A DNA stretch of 64,000 bases from Branchinecta lynchi (Eukaryota; Arthropoda; Branchiopoda; Anostraca; Branchinectidae), in assembly GCA_023053575.1 (NCBI GenBank), contig JAKZAP010000009.1:19821869-19885868 (forward strand), in the 5' to 3' direction. The notes under the pieces are model-generated. The model worked only from the letters and a program-made list of their open reading frames with translations. It had not been told where the DNA came from and searched no databases. A program made the translations under genes and the position numbers. How positions within the stretch are numbered: the first letter of the stretch is position 1; every line of letters starts with the position of its first letter. Positions 61,135-64,000 of this stretch are shown here, piece after piece.

Positions 61135-61930
61135 TTTCGCAATATTTTTAAATCCTTTTCAGCGTGATTTTCGGCAGTGGCCAGTGACTGAAGCTAATTT
61201 CTTACTGATTATCAGATTAGTAATCAGAAAACCAGGTAAGATAGTAAAGACTAAAGAGTTGTGTTGACAAGACGAAATATCCTTTTCTTGTTCTGTACAC
61301 CGGTAAACCAGGTCAGGTAGAAAATGTTGGAAGTTGACAAAATTAGGCACATTGTAGCATGTATTCACCATGCACAACTCTACCAGAATGCCCTAGCCTA
61401 GTGTCTGAGTATAGTATTCATAAAAAGGCTTAGTTTACCAGACTCTCCTTCTTCTTGATAGGAAACTATAAAAAAACATGTGAAAAATAAAAAGTTTTGT
61501 CAGCTGAAAGTCCAATACAGTCTAGTACACTAGGCCCTTTTTTGACACCCATTCACAAACGGGGTGGCATGCCCCCAGGTATGAGTAGGGTACTCATACG
61601 TATGTGTACCCCTTCTTCCCCAGAGGTCTACCAGTCTACTACACTTTCTAAATCAGAATTAATTACTGCTTACCGACTGCTTCGTCAGGTCTAAGGATTA
61701 CAGCAATAAATAGCCCTGCTTCAGAGGAACATTTTGGTATACTTCTACTATTTTTTTGAATCTTGTATCCAGGTAAAAGGAGCCACTGGAACGAAGCTAA
61801 CACCAACTGCTGAAAACATGGCGGATCGCCGTGGTAGACCGTGCACGCTACCTCGCGTCAACAAACAGTGTTGCCAGATGTCAAACGATAGTGTGAATTG
61901 CCACAGTAGATTATAGAACTCTCTGCAGCA
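61135..61930. other. Upstream region of the F-box gene
   Basis: Expected to contain its promoter. AAAACATGGCGGATCGCC at 61797-61814 resembles YY1-type promoter text, but no initiation site can be assigned. Confidence 0.3.
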
Positions 61931-62087
61931 TCTAGTGAGTGACAGACGAAGCAAAAGTTGCGATTTTGATCGAATTTTTGTTCGCCAGTTGTTTAATTTC
62001 CAATTTCCGAAAGCCGCCAAGGTTTACCGTTTGCTTAGTTAGTGTTTTTACGACTTCGACAATCCTTGCCCGGTCGAAGTTTCTTCA

Positions 62088-62527
62088 GTTGCGTTTTTTA
62101 TCGAAGTTTTGTTCGCCGTTGGCTTAGCCGGTTGCTTAATTTCCGTTTTCGAACGCCGTCGAAGTTCACCGTTTTCTTAATTAGTGTTTTTACGATTTCG
62201 GCGATCCTTGCCCCGGTCGACGTTTCTTCGACGATTCGAGCAAACTTCGAACTTAGTTGCGTTTTGATCGCCGTTAGCGTATCCGGTTGCTTAATTTTCG
62301 TTTTCAAGCGCCGTCGAAGTTCACCGTTTGCTTAATTGGTGTTTTTACGACTCCGGCGATCCTTGCCCGGTTGACGTTTTTTCGACGATTCAAGCCATTT
62401 TCGAACTTGCTAGCTCATGAAGTTCGACGCTCAGAGTTCGCAGGACGAATAAACTGTGACCGGCGACCGAAAACGGTAATTAAAAAAAGACCTTTGAGGT
62501 CTTCAAACTTCGATCAAAAACGCAACT
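62088..62527. mobile_element. Inverted-repeat element T, copy 2
   Basis: AGTTGCGTTTTTTATCGAAG to TTCGATCAAAAACGCAACT, internally with two TTTTTACGA..CGGCGATCCTTG stretches. A third end-like piece lies at 61955. Confidence 0.55.
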
Positions 62528-62562
62528 CTTGTAGTTTGAAGGCATCTTCAACCTTCGATGAA

Positions 62563-63614
62563 CAAAAGCTAGAAGCTCATATGACATTTGCAAGGCTGAT
62601 TCAGGAAGTAGGAAAAGAATATGCCAATTCGTGGGTGTGTTGTGATCATTTGTAAGCAAGACCCTTGAAAGTGATCATGTGCCATAGGAGATTGCGAGAA
62701 TGGATAGTTTGGTAAAAACGTATTTATTTTAGCACTTGGCTGTGATGATGCACACTTTAAGGGTGCTAGAAACTGATCTGTAATCTTAACTTTCGAGGCC
62801 AAAATGGTTATGGGCCTTTAACGATCATGGATACATATCGTCGATCAAAAGTATTTTTTTGACTTTTCGGTTAATATGCATAGTTTAAGGGAGATATAAA
62901 TATATCTCGACGTATCACGTATATTTTGCTGAAATGTATTTTTTGTACTTGGCGGTTAACATGAGATGGTCACAATCTCGTCAAGTCTAATGTTCAAGTC
63001 AAGTTCGATCGTCCTATCACATCCGGAAGTACCTTAACTCGCGATCGACGGAATCCCCCCCCCCCCCCCCCATACAACTCCCCACAGTGTCGGAATCCTG
63101 TTCTGTCACTTAATGTATCTACGGGCTTGTGCTTGTTCTTCCAACCAAGTTTCATCCCAATCGCTCCAGTCTATGCGTTTCACAAGATTCCTTTTCTAGC
63201 TTTTAGCTATTCGGATTAAACTTGATTAATTGAAAAAAAAAAAAAAAAAAAAAAAAAAGATATCCGGTTCTTCCGGTTTCCTGAGAACCGGTTCCAGTTC
63301 TCAGGACTTGAAATGGGACATCTGAGACACGATATCTTTCCAAATATAAAGTTTCATCACGATCCGATCATCCGTTCGAAAGTTATGCATGCCTCAATAT
63401 TCCGGGTTCCTCAACCCTCCACTTTCCCCACGTTGGTCAGAGAGGGGAAGTGACTTTTTCAAATTTAATTTAGTCGGGTCCCCGATATGGCTGCCAATTT
63501 AAGTTGCATTGTCCTAGCACTTCTGGCAGTACCCTAACTCGAGGAAAGTGGGCCGACCGACAGACCGTAAAGTGATCGGTATATGGTACTTGAGCGAACG
63601 TGCAAGTGCAATAA
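62563..63614 (+). repeat. Repeat R, copy 8
   Basis: Starts CAAAAGCTAGAAGCTCATAT and ends GATCGGTATATGGTACTTGA with GCAAGTGCAATAAAA. Includes a C-run at 63057-63070 and a poly-A run at about 63232-63259. Confidence 0.75.
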
Positions 63615-64000
63615 AATTGCAACACGTCTTTATGCGTAAAGAGTTGACCTCGAGAGTACCTTGAAGCTTTTGGTATAGACACCTATGTGGTTAGTTTTAT
63701 TAAAAATTGATGTGTTGGGTCATCTGCGAAATGCACTGAGTTCTCACGGGTGCGAACTGATTCGCGAACTGGAAGGGGGGGGGGGTCCATGGGGCTACTC
63801 ACTTCTGTTGCAAAGTGTTAAGTCCCTGCCGCCAGCCTCTTGGTGTAGCCAAAACAGTCAGTGAGCAGCCCCTTAGGAAAATCAAGTGCTACCTGAGTGT
63901 ATTTTCACCATAGAGAAATTGCGTAATCTTTAAAGAGCTCTGTTGAAGGGTTAATTAAAGCGGCCAATTGGTGTCGGGTCGGAAAGGGGGAAAGAGTTTG
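63615..64000. other. Right edge, nothing recognised
   Basis: A ten-base G-run near 63776-63785; no gene, RNA or known repeat of this window. Confidence 0.4.

Overview
The window is animal nuclear DNA. Its genes have spliced exons with GT..AG introns and kilobase-scale introns full of transposable elements. The evidence for a protostome, possibly an arthropod or crustacean, is a Polycomb RING exon that resembles the PCGF3/L(3)73Ah type and a metazoan NOP56. This is inference from remembered protein families; no search was run.

Three host genes are supported. (1) NOP56, the box C/D snoRNP core protein, lies on the + strand as nine coding exons from 16545 to 37208 and encodes 512 residues. Exon 1 contributes only the ATG. 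(2) An F-box gene with a beta-propeller-like C-terminal part lies on the - strand. Its three coding exons run from 61029 to 45239 and join in phase into 380 residues across an 11-kb last intron. NOP56 and the F-box gene converge. (3) A first coding exon of a PCGF3-like Polycomb RING-finger gene lies at 9949-10086 on the - strand; its remaining exons were not found and probably lie beyond the left edge. A tRNA-Thr(TGT)-like gene with a Pol III T-run sits at 14366-14438.

Nearly everything else is mobile DNA, often nested. From the left: an old repeat (family B) is split by a TTAA-inserted MITE (1358-2023) and by a 7.8-kb foldback-like element (2053-9819). That element has inverted arrays of a short CGTCAGTT unit and a perfect 8-bp target duplication. 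Next come GC-rich inverted-repeat elements (family H, 11-12.6 kb and 15.7-16 kb) and a satellite-like repeat (family R, 13-15.5 kb). NOP56 introns carry TTAA MITEs, hAT-like MITEs with exact 8-bp duplications, LINE 3' ends, a Polinton-type DNA polymerase B fragment and foldback arms. Between NOP56 and the F-box gene is an apparently intact two-ORF LINE (39366-43570). The long F-box intron holds a three-level nest at 48416-51543: a foldback-like element broken by a hAT element, itself broken by a smaller hAT-like MITE, each with an exact 8-bp duplication.

The most unusual content is the set of foldback-like elements whose arms are degenerate short-unit arrays (2053-9819 and 48416-51535, with two weaker candidates in NOP56 intron 3). 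Next are two related modular repeat families, R and E, built of about 137-140-bp monomers. E carries exactly five monomers in each of its three copies. No transposase was recognised for the foldback-like elements.
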